A DNA stretch of 64,000 bases from Hyphomicrobium_A sp963745205 (GTDB lineage Bacteria > Pseudomonadota > Alphaproteobacteria > Rhizobiales > Hyphomicrobiaceae). The stretch lies in contig CAVUWX010000021.1 in assembly GCA_963745205.1 (NCBI GenBank), forward strand, positions 62,001 to 126,000, written 5' to 3'. A model generated the notes under the pieces. That model was not told where the DNA came from. It did not search any database and saw only the letters and a list, made by a program, of their open reading frames with translations. This document shows positions 10,934 to 19,337 of this stretch, piece by piece. Position 1 is the stretch's first letter, and every line of letters starts with the position of its first letter. The position numbers and the translations under genes are program-made.

Positions 10934-12271
10934 TCAATTGGTTGACTTCAGCACTTTCTGCATGACGTCGATCAATTCGTCGATCTCGCTTCTTTCGATG
11001 ATGAGCGGCGGCGCCAGCGCGATCGTGTCGCCGGTCGCGCGTACGAGTAGACCGTTCCTGAAGGCCTCGATGAATCGCATGTGCGCGCGCTTGCCCGGCT
11101 CGCCCGGCGCAGGCTCGAACTCGATCGCGCCGATGAGGCCGATGTTGCGAATGTCGATGACGTGCGGCAGGCCCCTCAGCGAATGCACCGCCGCCTCCCA
11201 ATAGGGCGCAAGCTCGGCGGCGCGCGTCAACAACCGTTCCTCGCGGTAGGTGTCGAGCGTCGCGATGCAGGCGGCGCACGCTAGCGGGTGGCCCGAGTAG
11301 GTGTAGCCGTGCGCAAGCTCGATTGCCTCCTCGGGGCCGGTCATGAGCGCATCGTGGATCGCCGATTTCACGAACACGGCGCCCATGGGAACGGCGCCGT
11401 TGGTGATACCCTTCGCGGTCGTGATGATGTCGGGCGACACGCCGAAATACTCGGCGCCGAACGGCGCGCCGAGCCGCCCGAAGGCGGTGATGACCTCATC
11501 GAGAATCAACAGGATTTCGTGCTTGGCGCAAATTGCGCTGAGGCGTTTCAGATAGCCCTTGGGCGGAACGAGCACGCCAGTCGAGCAGGCGACCGGCTCG
11601 ACGATGACGGCGGCGATGCTCGAGGGATCGTGCAGGACCGCTAGCCGCTCAAGATCGTCGGCGAGCTCCGCGCCGTGCTCGGGCTCGCCGCGGCTGAAGG
11701 CGTTGCGGACAAGGTCGTGCGTATGGCGCAGATGGTCGACGCCGGCCATGAGCGGCCCGAACATCTTGCGGTTGCCGCCGATGCCGCCGACCGAGGTACC
11801 GCCCAGGTTGACGCCGTGATAGCCGCGCTCGCGGCCGATGAGGCGGACCTTCGCGGCGTTGCCCTTGGCGCGGTGATAGGCGAGCGCGATCTTGAGCGCG
11901 GTATCGACCGATTCCGACCCGGAGTTGGTGAAGAACACGTGGTCGAACCCGGGCGGCGCGATGTTGACGAGCCTTGACGCGCACTCGAACGCTTTGGGGT
12001 GCCCCATCTGAAACGTGCCGGCAAAGTCGAGCTCATCGAGCTGGCGGCGGATCGCCTCGACGATCTTCGGGCGGCGATGCCCGGCGTTGACGCACCACAG
12101 CCCGGACGTTCCATCCATCACGCGGCACCCGTTGTCGGTCACGTAGTGCATGCGCTCGGCGCCGACGAAGAGGCGCGGCGCCTTCTTGAACTGCCGGTTC
12201 GACGTGAACGGCATCCAGAAGGCTTCAAGATCGTTTGCTTTTGGTTTGGTGCTGGAAAACGGAACGTCCAT
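10934..12271 (-). CDS. class III aminotransferase, probable beta-alanine/omega-amino acid:pyruvate transaminase
   Basis: A 445-residue PLP-dependent enzyme of the omega-transaminase group. The start EAFWMPFTSNRQFKKAPRLF is typical of omega-amino-acid:pyruvate aminotransferases. The cofactor-binding segment FFTNSGSESVDTALK, LILDEVITAFGRLG (the Asp that contacts the PLP nitrogen) and the Schiff-base Lys in TTAKGITNGAVPMGAV are all present. It transfers the amino group of beta-alanine or similar amines to pyruvate, giving alanine, which the neighbouring alanine dehydrogenase could oxidise. The exact substrate cannot be fixed from sequence. Confidence 0.9.
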   Translation of the reverse strand: MDVPFSSTKPKANDLEAFWMPFTSNRQFKKAPRLFVGAERMHYVTDNGCRVMDGTSGLWCVNAGHRRPKIVEAIRRQLDELDFAGTFQMGHPKAFECASRLVNIAPPGFDHVFFTNSGSESVDTALKIALAYHRAKGNAAKVRLIGRERGYHGVNLGGTSVGGIGGNRKMFGPLMAGVDHLRHTHDLVRNAFSRGEPEHGAELADDLERLAVLHDPSSIAAVIVEPVACSTGVLVPPKGYLKRLSAICAKHEILLILDEVITAFGRLGAPFGAEYFGVSPDIITTAKGITNGAVPMGAVFVKSAIHDALMTGPEEAIELAHGYTYSGHPLACAACIATLDTYREERLLTRAAELAPYWEAAVHSLRGLPHVIDIRNIGLIGAIEFEPAPGEPGKRAHMRFIEAFRNGLLVRATGDTIALAPPLIIERSEIDELIDVMQKVLKSTN

Positions 12272-12614
12272 AGCTGCCCTGTTGGTGGAGTTCTGGTTGA
12301 GCTACGGATGCTTCCTGCCGCGAGCGAGCTCTTGCATCTCGATGCCCACCGAGCCTATGCCACCTTGGCGACTGTCGACAGTAGCTTGCTGAGCATATTC
12401 CACGTAAGTCCCGGCTCATCCGGTCGCAAAACCCCTTGAGGATTTTCGAGAGCACGCAACCACGCTCCTCGCGGCGCCCGCGCGTTGTGCATAAACGGCA
12501 GAGAGCTGTGCACGACGTACCGGGCGCCGATTGTTTGCGAAAGAGCCGAGGTGTTAGCTCGGCGCCGCGGTCGCAGTTGTCGGCTGCTGCTTACTCAAGT
12601 AGCGGGGGTATGAT
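12272..12614. other. intergenic region between divergent genes
   Basis: 343 bases between the aminotransferase start and a plus-strand secreted-protein gene. It must hold the promoters of both. No convincing gene, repeat or strong promoter match was seen. Confidence 0.5.
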
Positions 12615-13178
12615 TTGAAAGCGTCCTGGCTCGCTTTTGCGTCACTCGTGTCGATCGGGTCCGCCCAGGCCGGCGAAATTGCTTCGCCGCAGCACGGCGC
12701 CAAGATCGGTGAAACCGCGATCTCGCGCATGTACCGCGTCGCCTGGCTCGCAAACTTCGGACGGCAGCAGGCCGAGCTTCAGGCCGCACCCGCCACCGAC
12801 CACTCCCACATCCGCCCGATCACCGGCGCGCAAGGCGCAGCGCTCGAAGGCATCGCCACGGCGAATGCCGCGGTGAACGCGAGGATCAAGGAGATCGCGG
12901 CGCGGGTCGACGACGAGATGCGTGCGATCGCAGCAGGCAGGCCGCTGCGCTACAAGCTGCACGTCGACTGCTCGTCGAAATTCGTCGAGGCGGCGCGCCC
13001 GCCTGACGGCGCGCGGTCTGCGGTTCTCACGGCTTTCGGCTCCGAGGTGATGAGCGTCAAGGTCTCGGTCGAGGCCTGCACCGTCAAGGTCCTTTGGAAA
13101 TTCCTCAACGACGAGAAAAACACCCCGAAAATGCGCGCCTACTCGGTCTCGGTGCCGCTCGAGCAAACCGCCAACTGA
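12615..13178 (+). CDS. secreted protein of unknown function
   Basis: 187 residues from a TTG start. A short signal peptide (ASWLAFASLVSIGSAQAGE) gives a likely cleavage after AQA. The mature part has predicted helix around residues 70-110 (EGIATANAAVNARIKEIAARVDDEMRAI), then a beta-rich end with two cysteines (LHVDCSSKF and VSVEACTVKVLWKF) that could form a disulphide in the periplasm. No family recognised. An ATG five bases upstream runs straight into a stop, so TTG is the only plausible start; the start codon is therefore less certain. Confidence 0.6.
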   Translation: MKASWLAFASLVSIGSAQAGEIASPQHGAKIGETAISRMYRVAWLANFGRQQAELQAAPATDHSHIRPITGAQGAALEGIATANAAVNARIKEIAARVDDEMRAIAAGRPLRYKLHVDCSSKFVEAARPPDGARSAVLTAFGSEVMSVKVSVEACTVKVLWKFLNDEKNTPKMRAYSVSVPLEQTAN

Positions 13179-13240
13179 GCCTCTCGATCCTTGGGCCGCT
13201 CAATCTGCCGATTTTACAAACCGTGCGCCCCTGCGCGCCC

Positions 13241-13270
13241 TTGACGAGGCGAGGCGCGCTGCGCTCTAGG
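13241..13270 (+). promoter_or_regulatory. possible sigma-70 promoter
   Basis: TTGACG (13241-13246), an 18-base spacer, then TCTAGG (13265-13270). It sits about 60 bases before the start of the small coiled-coil protein gene. Confidence 0.35.
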
Positions 13271-13331
13271 GTGGGCTCGAACGATGGCCCCGGGCCGATG
13301 GGGTCGGCAAACGAGAGCCGGAGAGAGCGAC

Positions 13332-13616
13332 ATGAGCGAGACCGTCGAGGATACCAAGCGCAAGCTCCAGGAGCTCGAGCAGCGCATACGCGCGGCGAGG
13401 TCCTCGCTTGGCGCAAAGGGCGAGATCGTCAACGAAGCGCAAAACGATTGGAACACGATGGTCGAAACGCACGCCGCCATCCGGCGGAAGCTCGACGCGA
13501 GCGGCAACCAGTCGGGCCAAGCGCTCGACGGAATCCGCCTCGACATCGATGTCCTGCGCAATTCGTTCGAGCGTTGGATGGCGCGGGTGGAAGGAAATTT
13601 CGACAGCGACGCTTAG
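13332..13616 (+). CDS. small coiled-coil protein, unknown function
   Basis: 94 residues, almost entirely charged helix: TKRKLQELEQRIRAARSSLGAKGEI at the start and LDIDVLRNSFERWMARVEGNF near the end, consistent with a short coiled coil. No signal peptide or membrane segment. The ATG at 13332 is preceded by GGAGAGAG at a suitable distance. The frame is open further upstream, but that part lacks coding character. No family is recognised; a cytoplasmic scaffold or nucleoid-type role is possible but unsupported. Confidence 0.65.
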   Translation: MSETVEDTKRKLQELEQRIRAARSSLGAKGEIVNEAQNDWNTMVETHAAIRRKLDASGNQSGQALDGIRLDIDVLRNSFERWMARVEGNFDSDA

Positions 13617-13664
13617 CGCCAAGGCGGCCGCTGACGATCTGCAACGTGCCCTGGAAATGCTGAC

Positions 13665-13687
13665 GGCGGCCGAGATCCTCGGCCGCC
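13665..13687 (-). terminator. hairpin downstream of pqqA copy 1
   Basis: A 10-bp perfect stem GGCGGCCGAG/CTCGGCCGCC with a 3-nt loop, 27 bases after the pqqA stop. A closely similar hairpin follows the second pqqA at almost the same distance. There is no T-run, so it may be an mRNA-stabilising 3' end rather than a classical terminator. Confidence 0.5.
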
Positions 13688-13714
13688 GCACGCGCTGTCG
13701 CAGAAAGTGGCAGC

Positions 13715-13804
13715 TTAGATGATGTCGATCTCGGCAGGCAGATAGCTCGTAACCTCGAGGCCGACTTCCTGCTCGCGCACTTGCGGTTTATTCCAGACTT
13801 TCAT
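13715..13804 (-). CDS. pqqA: coenzyme PQQ precursor peptide PqqA, copy 1
   Basis: A 29-residue peptide that is the substrate for pyrroloquinoline quinone synthesis. It begins MKVWNKPQVREQEVG and then shows the defining Glu-x3-Tyr motif as E17-V-T-S-Y21, the two residues that PqqE cross-links. It ends PAEIDII. GGAGGA lies six bases before the ATG. No pqqB, C, D or E is nearby, so the modifying enzymes must be encoded elsewhere. PqqA serves quinoprotein dehydrogenases such as methanol dehydrogenase in the periplasm. A second gene at 62.8 kb differs at only four residues. Confidence 0.95.
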   Translation of the reverse strand: MKVWNKPQVREQEVGLEVTSYLPAEIDII

Positions 13805-13856
13805 GGTGTTTCCTCCTTGAGCGGAGAGGAGAGCACCCCCTCCTTCCCCGTCCGCG

Positions 13857-13885
13857 GGTATAAAAGGGCGCCCCAGCCGGAGCAA
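13857..13885 (-). promoter_or_regulatory. probable promoter of pqqA copy 1
   Basis: On the minus strand, TTGCTC (13880-13885), a 17-base spacer and TATACC (13857-13862). This predicts a transcript start near 13850 and a leader of about 45 bases ending in a strong AGGAGGA ribosome site. A strong dedicated promoter would fit a peptide needed in molar amounts. Confidence 0.55.
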
Positions 13886-13976
13886 CGGAATTCTTCCTAT
13901 CTTTCAGGGATGTTTTTTGTGCGCAGCAGCGAGTGCGGCGCACGATGTGGCTGCGAAATTGTGGACCGGGGCTACG

Positions 13977-14441
13977 CTACTCGGCGTCGCTCGAATTCCA
14001 CTTCTTGATGGAGTTCAGCACCGACGGACGGCATTGGCCGAGCGGTCCTGCGGCGTTGAGCGCCGTCGTCTCGTCGCCGCGTGCTTTTGCGTCCTCGTAA
14101 TTGACCTTGCAGTACTCGGCCTGCTTGCGCTCCAGCTCTTGCTGGGAGACCTTCTTCACGGTGTCGGGATCCTGGATGGCGGCGAGTTGGTCCTGGCCGG
14201 CACTTGGTTCGCCAGGCGCGGGCAGTCGTTCGAGCGAGGGGGGCACCACGAGCGGAGCGCGCTCGGCTACCTGCGGCTCGCCCGACTTTAGCTTCGCTTT
14301 GGCGGAGTCGGAGAGGCCGACGGCGTCGAAAATGCCACCGTTGAACTGGACATCATCCATGCCGCATCCGCCCGCGCCCAGCGCCAGGCAGAGCGGGATC
14401 GCCAGAACGACACCTCCAGGAAGGCGGGCTTTTGACGCCAT
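13977..14441 (-). CDS. probable lipoprotein, unknown function
   Basis: 154 residues. The N-terminus has a basic start (MASKARLPGG), a hydrophobic segment (VVLAIPLCLALG) and a lipobox-like AGGC, so it is likely lipidated and exported. The mature part has DDVQFNGGIFDAVGL, a Pro-rich linker, and a helical end (KKVSQQELERKQAEYCKVN) with two more cysteines. It lies 66 bases downstream of lspA, the very peptidase that would mature it, in the same orientation. I do not recognise a named family. Confidence 0.7.
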   Translation of the reverse strand: MASKARLPGGVVLAIPLCLALGAGGCGMDDVQFNGGIFDAVGLSDSAKAKLKSGEPQVAERAPLVVPPSLERLPAPGEPSAGQDQLAAIQDPDTVKKVSQQELERKQAEYCKVNYEDAKARGDETTALNAAGPLGQCRPSVLNSIKKWNSSDAE

Positions 14442-14507
14442 AGCTTCCCCCAGCCGCTGTTTGGTCGCTTCGCGCCCCGTGGCGGCACCACCGTCTAACG
14501 CACTGCG

Positions 14508-15038
14508 CTACAATGACTTTGCGGCGCCTTTGCGACTCGTTAGTAGCGAGTCATACAGCAGCCCGGCGACCCCAGCAACAATGGCCACGTCGGCCAAATT
14601 GAACACATACCAATAGAATCCGAAGGCGTGCAGGGAGAAGAAATCCGCAACCCCGCCCAGCACCACGCGGTCGATGGCGTTGCCGAGCGCCCCGCCCATG
14701 ATCAGACCTAAGCAAACGGCCAGGAGCCGGTTTGCACCGCCGCGCGCGAGCCACACCCACAGCGCAAATGTCGCGGCCACCCCGAAGGCCGCCAGCATGA
14801 GCTGGCCGCGGTAGCTCGCCTGGTCGAACAGGCTGTAGCTGATGCCGATGTTCTTCACGTAGACGAGATCGAGGAACGGCGTGACCTCGACGCGGCCGAG
14901 ATCGGCGATGCCCCAAACGCCGAGCATCCACCACTTGTGCGCCTGGTCGAGCGCCAGCGTCGCGAGGCACACGAGCAACCCCAGCCCGGAGTAGGGGCCC
15001 CACATCCACGCGCGCGCGCTGCCCTTGGGGTCGCTCAT
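14508..15038 (-). CDS. lspA: lipoprotein signal peptidase (signal peptidase II)
   Basis: A 176-residue inner-membrane aspartic protease that cleaves prolipoproteins. Four hydrophobic segments are visible. The two catalytic aspartates lie in GNAIDRVVLGGVADFF and FNLADVAIVAG. The ATG at 15038 overlaps the ileS stop in an ATGA arrangement, so the two are translationally coupled; ileS-lspA is a classic pair in proteobacteria. A predicted lipoprotein follows directly. Confidence 0.95.
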   Translation of the reverse strand: MSDPKGSARAWMWGPYSGLGLLVCLATLALDQAHKWWMLGVWGIADLGRVEVTPFLDLVYVKNIGISYSLFDQASYRGQLMLAAFGVAATFALWVWLARGGANRLLAVCLGLIMGGALGNAIDRVVLGGVADFFSLHAFGFYWYVFNLADVAIVAGVAGLLYDSLLTSRKGAAKSL

Positions 15039-18000
15039 TGCGCACCGCTCTGCGACCGCGCATCGAACTCGCGCACGGCGGCGGCATCGCGCGGCGATAG
15101 ATCGGGAAACTCGGGATCGGCGCCGATGTCGCGCAAGACGCGCCAGGAGCGGGCGCACTTCTTACCTTGTGCGAGCTTCGGCACGACGCCGACGCCCGGA
15201 ACATCGGGCAGCGTGAACGCGTCCGCCGGCGGCGTCTTGGCGATGAGCTTGGCGGCGCTGGTGATCGACACCTCGGCGAGATCGACGCCTTCGAGCGCGC
15301 TCAGGATGCTGCCGTCGCCGACGTAGACGTCGGGCGCGGCCTCGAGGCTCGAGCCGATGCGCTTGGCGGCGCGTTCCAGCTCGAGCGCGCCGGTGACGAC
15401 GCGGCGCACATCGCGCACGCGCTCCCACTTTTGCGCCAGCTCGTCGTTGCGCCAGGCTTTGGGGATCTCCGGAAACGTCTGCAGGTGCACGGAGCCTTGC
15501 TTGGAGCCTTTCTGGCCCGCGTGGCGCGCGAGCCAGGCTTCCTCGGCGGTGAAGGCGAGGATCGGCGCCAGCCACACGACGAGCGCGTTGAAGATCTCGT
15601 CGATCACGGTGAGGGCTGCGCGTCGCTTCACGCTCGAATAGGGCTCGCAGTAGAGCGCGTCCTTGCGGATATCGAAGTAGAAGGCCGACAGCTCCGTATT
15701 CATGAACTGCGAGAGCAGCGCGACGATCTTGCGGTAATCGTAGGCGGCGTAGGCCGCGCGGACTTCGACATCGAGCACCGCGAGCCGATGCAGCATCAGG
15801 CGCTCGAGCTCGAGGTCGTGCATGTCCTTGAGCTTGACGCGGTCGGCGGGGCCCAAGTGCGCCAGCGCGCCCAGCATCCAGCGCAGCGTATTGCGCAGCT
15901 TGCGATAGGCCTCGATCGAGGCCTGCAAGATCGCGGGGCCGAAGCGGATGTCGTTCTCGAAGTCGGCGGAGGCGACCCACAGGCGCAGGATGTCGGCGCC
16001 CGACGTCTTCATCACCTCCTGCGGCGAGAGCGTGTTGCCCTTCGACTTCGACATCTTCTCCTCGCCCTTCTCGTCGAGGATGAAGCCGTGCGTCAGCACC
16101 ACGTCGAAGGGCGCGCGCCCGCGCGAGCCGCAGGATTCGAGCAGCGAGGACTGGAACCAGCCGCGGTGCTGGTCGGAGCCTTCCAGGTACATGACGCGGT
16201 CGTATTATCGCGCGCCTCCGGCGCGACGCCGCCATGCGGCACGCGTTTGAGGCCGGCAAGGCCGGGGAAGTGCTTCGGATCATCCAGCACGAAGGCATGG
16301 GTGGAGCCCGACTCGAACCACACGTCGAGAATGTCGCGCACCTGTTCCCATTGCGAGGGATCGGGCACGAGGCCGTCGAGGAAGCGCTTGGCTGCGCCTT
16401 CCGCGTACCAGACGTCGGCGCCCTTCTCGGCGAAGGCCTTGAAGATGCGCTCGATCAGCTCCTTCGACTTTGCGAACTTCGCCGACGGGATCACCTCGCC
16501 GGTCTCCTTGTGGACGAAGACGGTGATCGGCACGCCCCAGGCGCGCTGGCGCGAGATGACCCAATCGGGCCGCCCCTCGATCATGCCGCGGATGCGGTTC
16601 TCGCCCGAGGCCGGCACCCATTCGGTCTCGCCGATCGCTTTCAGCGCAAGCTCGCGCAGGCCCTGGTTGCCGCTCTTGGGGACGCCCTTGACGGGTTTGT
16701 CGAGCGCGATGAACCACTGCGGCGTGTTGCGGAAGATGACGGGCTTCTTCGAACGCCAGGAGTGCGGGTACTGGTGCTTCAGGCGCCCGCGCGCGATGAG
16801 GGCGTTGGCTTCGACGAGCGCCTTGATGACGGCGTCGTTGGCGTCGCCCTTGTCGCCCTTCTCGGTCAAGACGCGTTTGCCCTCAAAGCCCGGCGCGTCC
16901 TTGGTCATGACGCCGTCGGCGTCGACGGTGAAGGGGATGGTGGTGTCGATGTCCGCATAGTCTAGTAGTTGCTTGTTCGCGATCCAGACTTGGTAATCGT
17001 CAGTTCCGTGCCCCGGTGCGGTATGAACAAATCCTGTTCCAACGTCATCAGTGACATGATCCCCATCCAATGTCGGCACGGCAAATTCGTAGCCCAAGTC
17101 CCGCAACGGATGTGCGCACAATAACTCGTCCGGGTTCACGTCAAACCGCCGCTTGTAGGATTCCACTTTGGCGGATTTCATAACTTCCGGAGCTAGCTTG
17201 TCCGCCAGCACGAATTTGTCGCCGCGCTTGGCCCAATTTCCATCAGGCGCGTCAGTAACCTCGTACAGACCGTATCCGATCCTCGACGAAAAGGAGATGG
17301 CGCGGTTGCCGGGGATCGTCCACGGAGTGGTCGTCCATATGACTACGCTGGCCATCAATAGTTCGTGGTGCTTTTCCTCATCTGGACCGACCGTACCGAC
17401 CTCGATTATGGGGAACTTCACCCAGATCTGGTCCGACGTATAATCCTGGTACTCGACCTCCGCCTCGGCGAGCGCTGTCTTCTCCACGACCGACCACATC
17501 ACGGGTTTCGACCCGCGATAGAGCGTTCCGTTCATGGCAAACTTCATCAGCTCGCCGGCGATCACGGCTTCGGAGGCAAAATCCATCGTCAGGTAGGGAT
17601 GCGCCCAGTCGCCGACGATGCCGAGGCGCTTGAACTCCTCGCGCTGCACGTCGACCCAGTGCTTGGCGAACGCGCGGCATTCGGCGCGGAACTCGTTCAA
17701 CGGCACCGCGTCCTTGTTGAGGCCCTTGGCGCGGTACTGCTCCTCGATCTTCCATTCGATGGGCAGGCCGTGGCAGTCCCAGCCGGGCACGTAATTGGAA
17801 TCGCGCCCGAGCATCGTCTGCGATTTGACGACGAGGTCTTTGAGGATCTTGTTCAACGCGTGCCCGATGTGGATGTGGCCGTTGGCGAACGGCGGCCCGT
17901 CGTGCAGCAGGAACTTCTCGCGCCCGCGGCCGGCTTCGCGCAGGCGCTCGTAAAGGCCGATCTCGTCCCAACGGGTGAGCAGCCGCGGCTCGAGCTCGGG

Positions 18001-18198
18001 CAGCCCCGCCCGCATGGGAAAGTCGGTCTCGGGCAGGAACAGCGTCTTGCTCCAGTCGCGGCTCGAGGATTGAGGCGTCCCGGCAGCCGCAGGCGCGGCC
18101 GCAGGAGCCTGCGCCGGCTTCGCGCCCGCGGAGCCCGGCCCCTTCGCCTTGGTCTTGGTGGTGGCAGGGCCGCCCTTGCCGCCGTCGCTCTTGCTCAT
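15035..18198 (-). CDS. ileS: isoleucyl-tRNA synthetase, interrupted by a frameshift
   Basis: Class I aminoacyl-tRNA synthetase of about 1050 residues. The N-terminal frame (down to ~16200) contains the HIGH motif as GHIHIGHALNKILKD, the insertion/editing domain, and a long Ala/Pro/Gly-rich N-terminal extension (residues 1-45). The C-terminal frame (15035-16192) starts at VMYLEGSDQHRGWFQSSL and includes KMSKSKGNT and the anticodon-binding helical domain. The two join cleanly near 16203-16208, where one base is missing or two are extra. Since the enzyme is essential, a sequencing error is likelier than a pseudogene. The start at MSKSDGG fits better than the upstream ATG. lspA overlaps its end. 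Confidence 0.95.
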
Positions 18199-18311
18199 AA
18201 GTCCTCGCCGCTTATCAAGCCGGGGTTCTAGCAACCCTGCTCACGCGAATAAAGGCGCGATGTCGAAGCAGCCGCGCGGCGCTTCTTGGCGTCCGAGCAC
18301 CATCACGGCGC

Positions 18312-19169
18312 TCACTTGAGCTCGCTTCGGTCCATGATCCGCAGCACGGCCTGGCACGGCACCAGAAACGAGTACCAATCGTTGGGCTTTTTGGGATCGA
18401 CGTCGTAGCGGAAGCCGTTCTCGGGGCCTGCTGCACCTTTCACGACAACTCCGACCAGAGCTCCGGTCTCATCGACGACCGGCCCGCCGGAATTTCCGGG
18501 GAGCGAATCGACGGTCGAAGCAATGTAGATGGAGCTGGTGCCGCGGAAGTCCGCCCGGCCGAGACCTACGTAGTCCCCTTTGCTCCAGCGCTTCATCTCG
18601 CGGGTCAAATGCAAGGATCGGCGCTTGCCCACCCCGGGAAATCCAACCGCATAGATCTCACGGTGCAGAGAGCGATCGCATTTGTCGTCGACGGTGAGCG
18701 GGTCTCCGATCCGCAAGGCGGCGGCCGCCTCGACCTTGACGACGGCGATATCGTAGGCATCGTCGAGATAGACCTGCTTAACGCCGTCGAGCCGTTGCGG
18801 CGGCTTCGCCAGCGTAATCCCGTCACTCTCGAAGGCCCGCTGGTTGAGGTTCTCGGTGAGGTAGCGGCGCGGTTGCTTGCAGCCGTCGATCGCATGTCCG
18901 GCGGTCATGAAATAGTAATCCGCGCGCTCACCCCGGTTCTGCTTCTTCACCAGGAATGCCGTGGCGGTATAGGAGCTCGTTCGGCTCTCGCAGACGAAGG
19001 CATAGACGGAGGGCCAGACGGCGCGGACTGCAGGCGGCGCCCCGTCCGTAAAGAACCCCTCGGCGGCGAGACAGGGAATCCCCGAGGCACCCGTCAAAGC
19101 GGCGAGCAAAAGCAGTCTTGGGGCTTGCGTCGATCGCAGCCGACGCCGAGATGAAAAGCGGACCGGCAT
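18312..19169 (-). CDS. secreted trypsin-like serine protease
   Basis: 285 residues with an N-terminal signal peptide (LLLLAALTGASGIPCLAAE). The chymotrypsin-fold triad is complete: His in MTAGHAIDG, Asp in DDAYDIAVVKV, and Ser in LPGNSGGPVVDE. No PDZ domain follows, so it is not a DegP/HtrA protein. It ends with FLVPCQAVLRIMDRSELK. It most likely acts in the periplasm; the substrate is unknown. An upstream ATG at 19187 would add six residues. It is followed by the ileS promoter region and preceded by a 31-bp inverted repeat. Confidence 0.85.
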   Translation of the reverse strand: MPVRFSSRRRLRSTQAPRLLLLAALTGASGIPCLAAEGFFTDGAPPAVRAVWPSVYAFVCESRTSSYTATAFLVKKQNRGERADYYFMTAGHAIDGCKQPRRYLTENLNQRAFESDGITLAKPPQRLDGVKQVYLDDAYDIAVVKVEAAAALRIGDPLTVDDKCDRSLHREIYAVGFPGVGKRRSLHLTREMKRWSKGDYVGLGRADFRGTSSIYIASTVDSLPGNSGGPVVDETGALVGVVVKGAAGPENGFRYDVDPKKPNDWYSFLVPCQAVLRIMDRSELK

Positions 19170-19181
19170 GCTTCTACCAAC

Positions 19182-19313
19182 TGTCATCCTCGGGCTTGTC
19201 CCGAGGATCCAGGCTTCAACGGACTGGACAACCGCAATTACAGGAAGCGTTCACGCTTCCATTTTTCGGAGCAAGCGGTGGGCTGGATCCTCGGGACAAG
19301 CCCGAGGATGACA
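19182..19313. repeat. pair of perfect 31-bp inverted repeats (REP-like)
   Basis: Positions 19182-19212 and 19283-19313 are perfect reverse complements of each other, 70 bases apart. Each arm is itself partly palindromic (CCTCGGGCTTGTCCCGAGG). This is the form of repeat often scattered between genes in Rhizobiales. It lies between the divergent or converging ends of the protease and pntB, and could fold into a large hairpin in RNA. Confidence 0.85.
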
Positions 19314-19337
19314 TCTTGAGGGCGTTTGAAAACCAGC

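Noticed and set aside
16093..18234. ileS as two separate genes or a pseudogene
   Set aside because: Both halves are fully conserved and meet exactly at one indel; the enzyme is essential, so an error is the simpler explanation.
18215..18436. Minus-strand frame between the protease and ileS as a ribF remnant
   Set aside because: ribF often precedes ileS, but the translation here shows no flavokinase motif.
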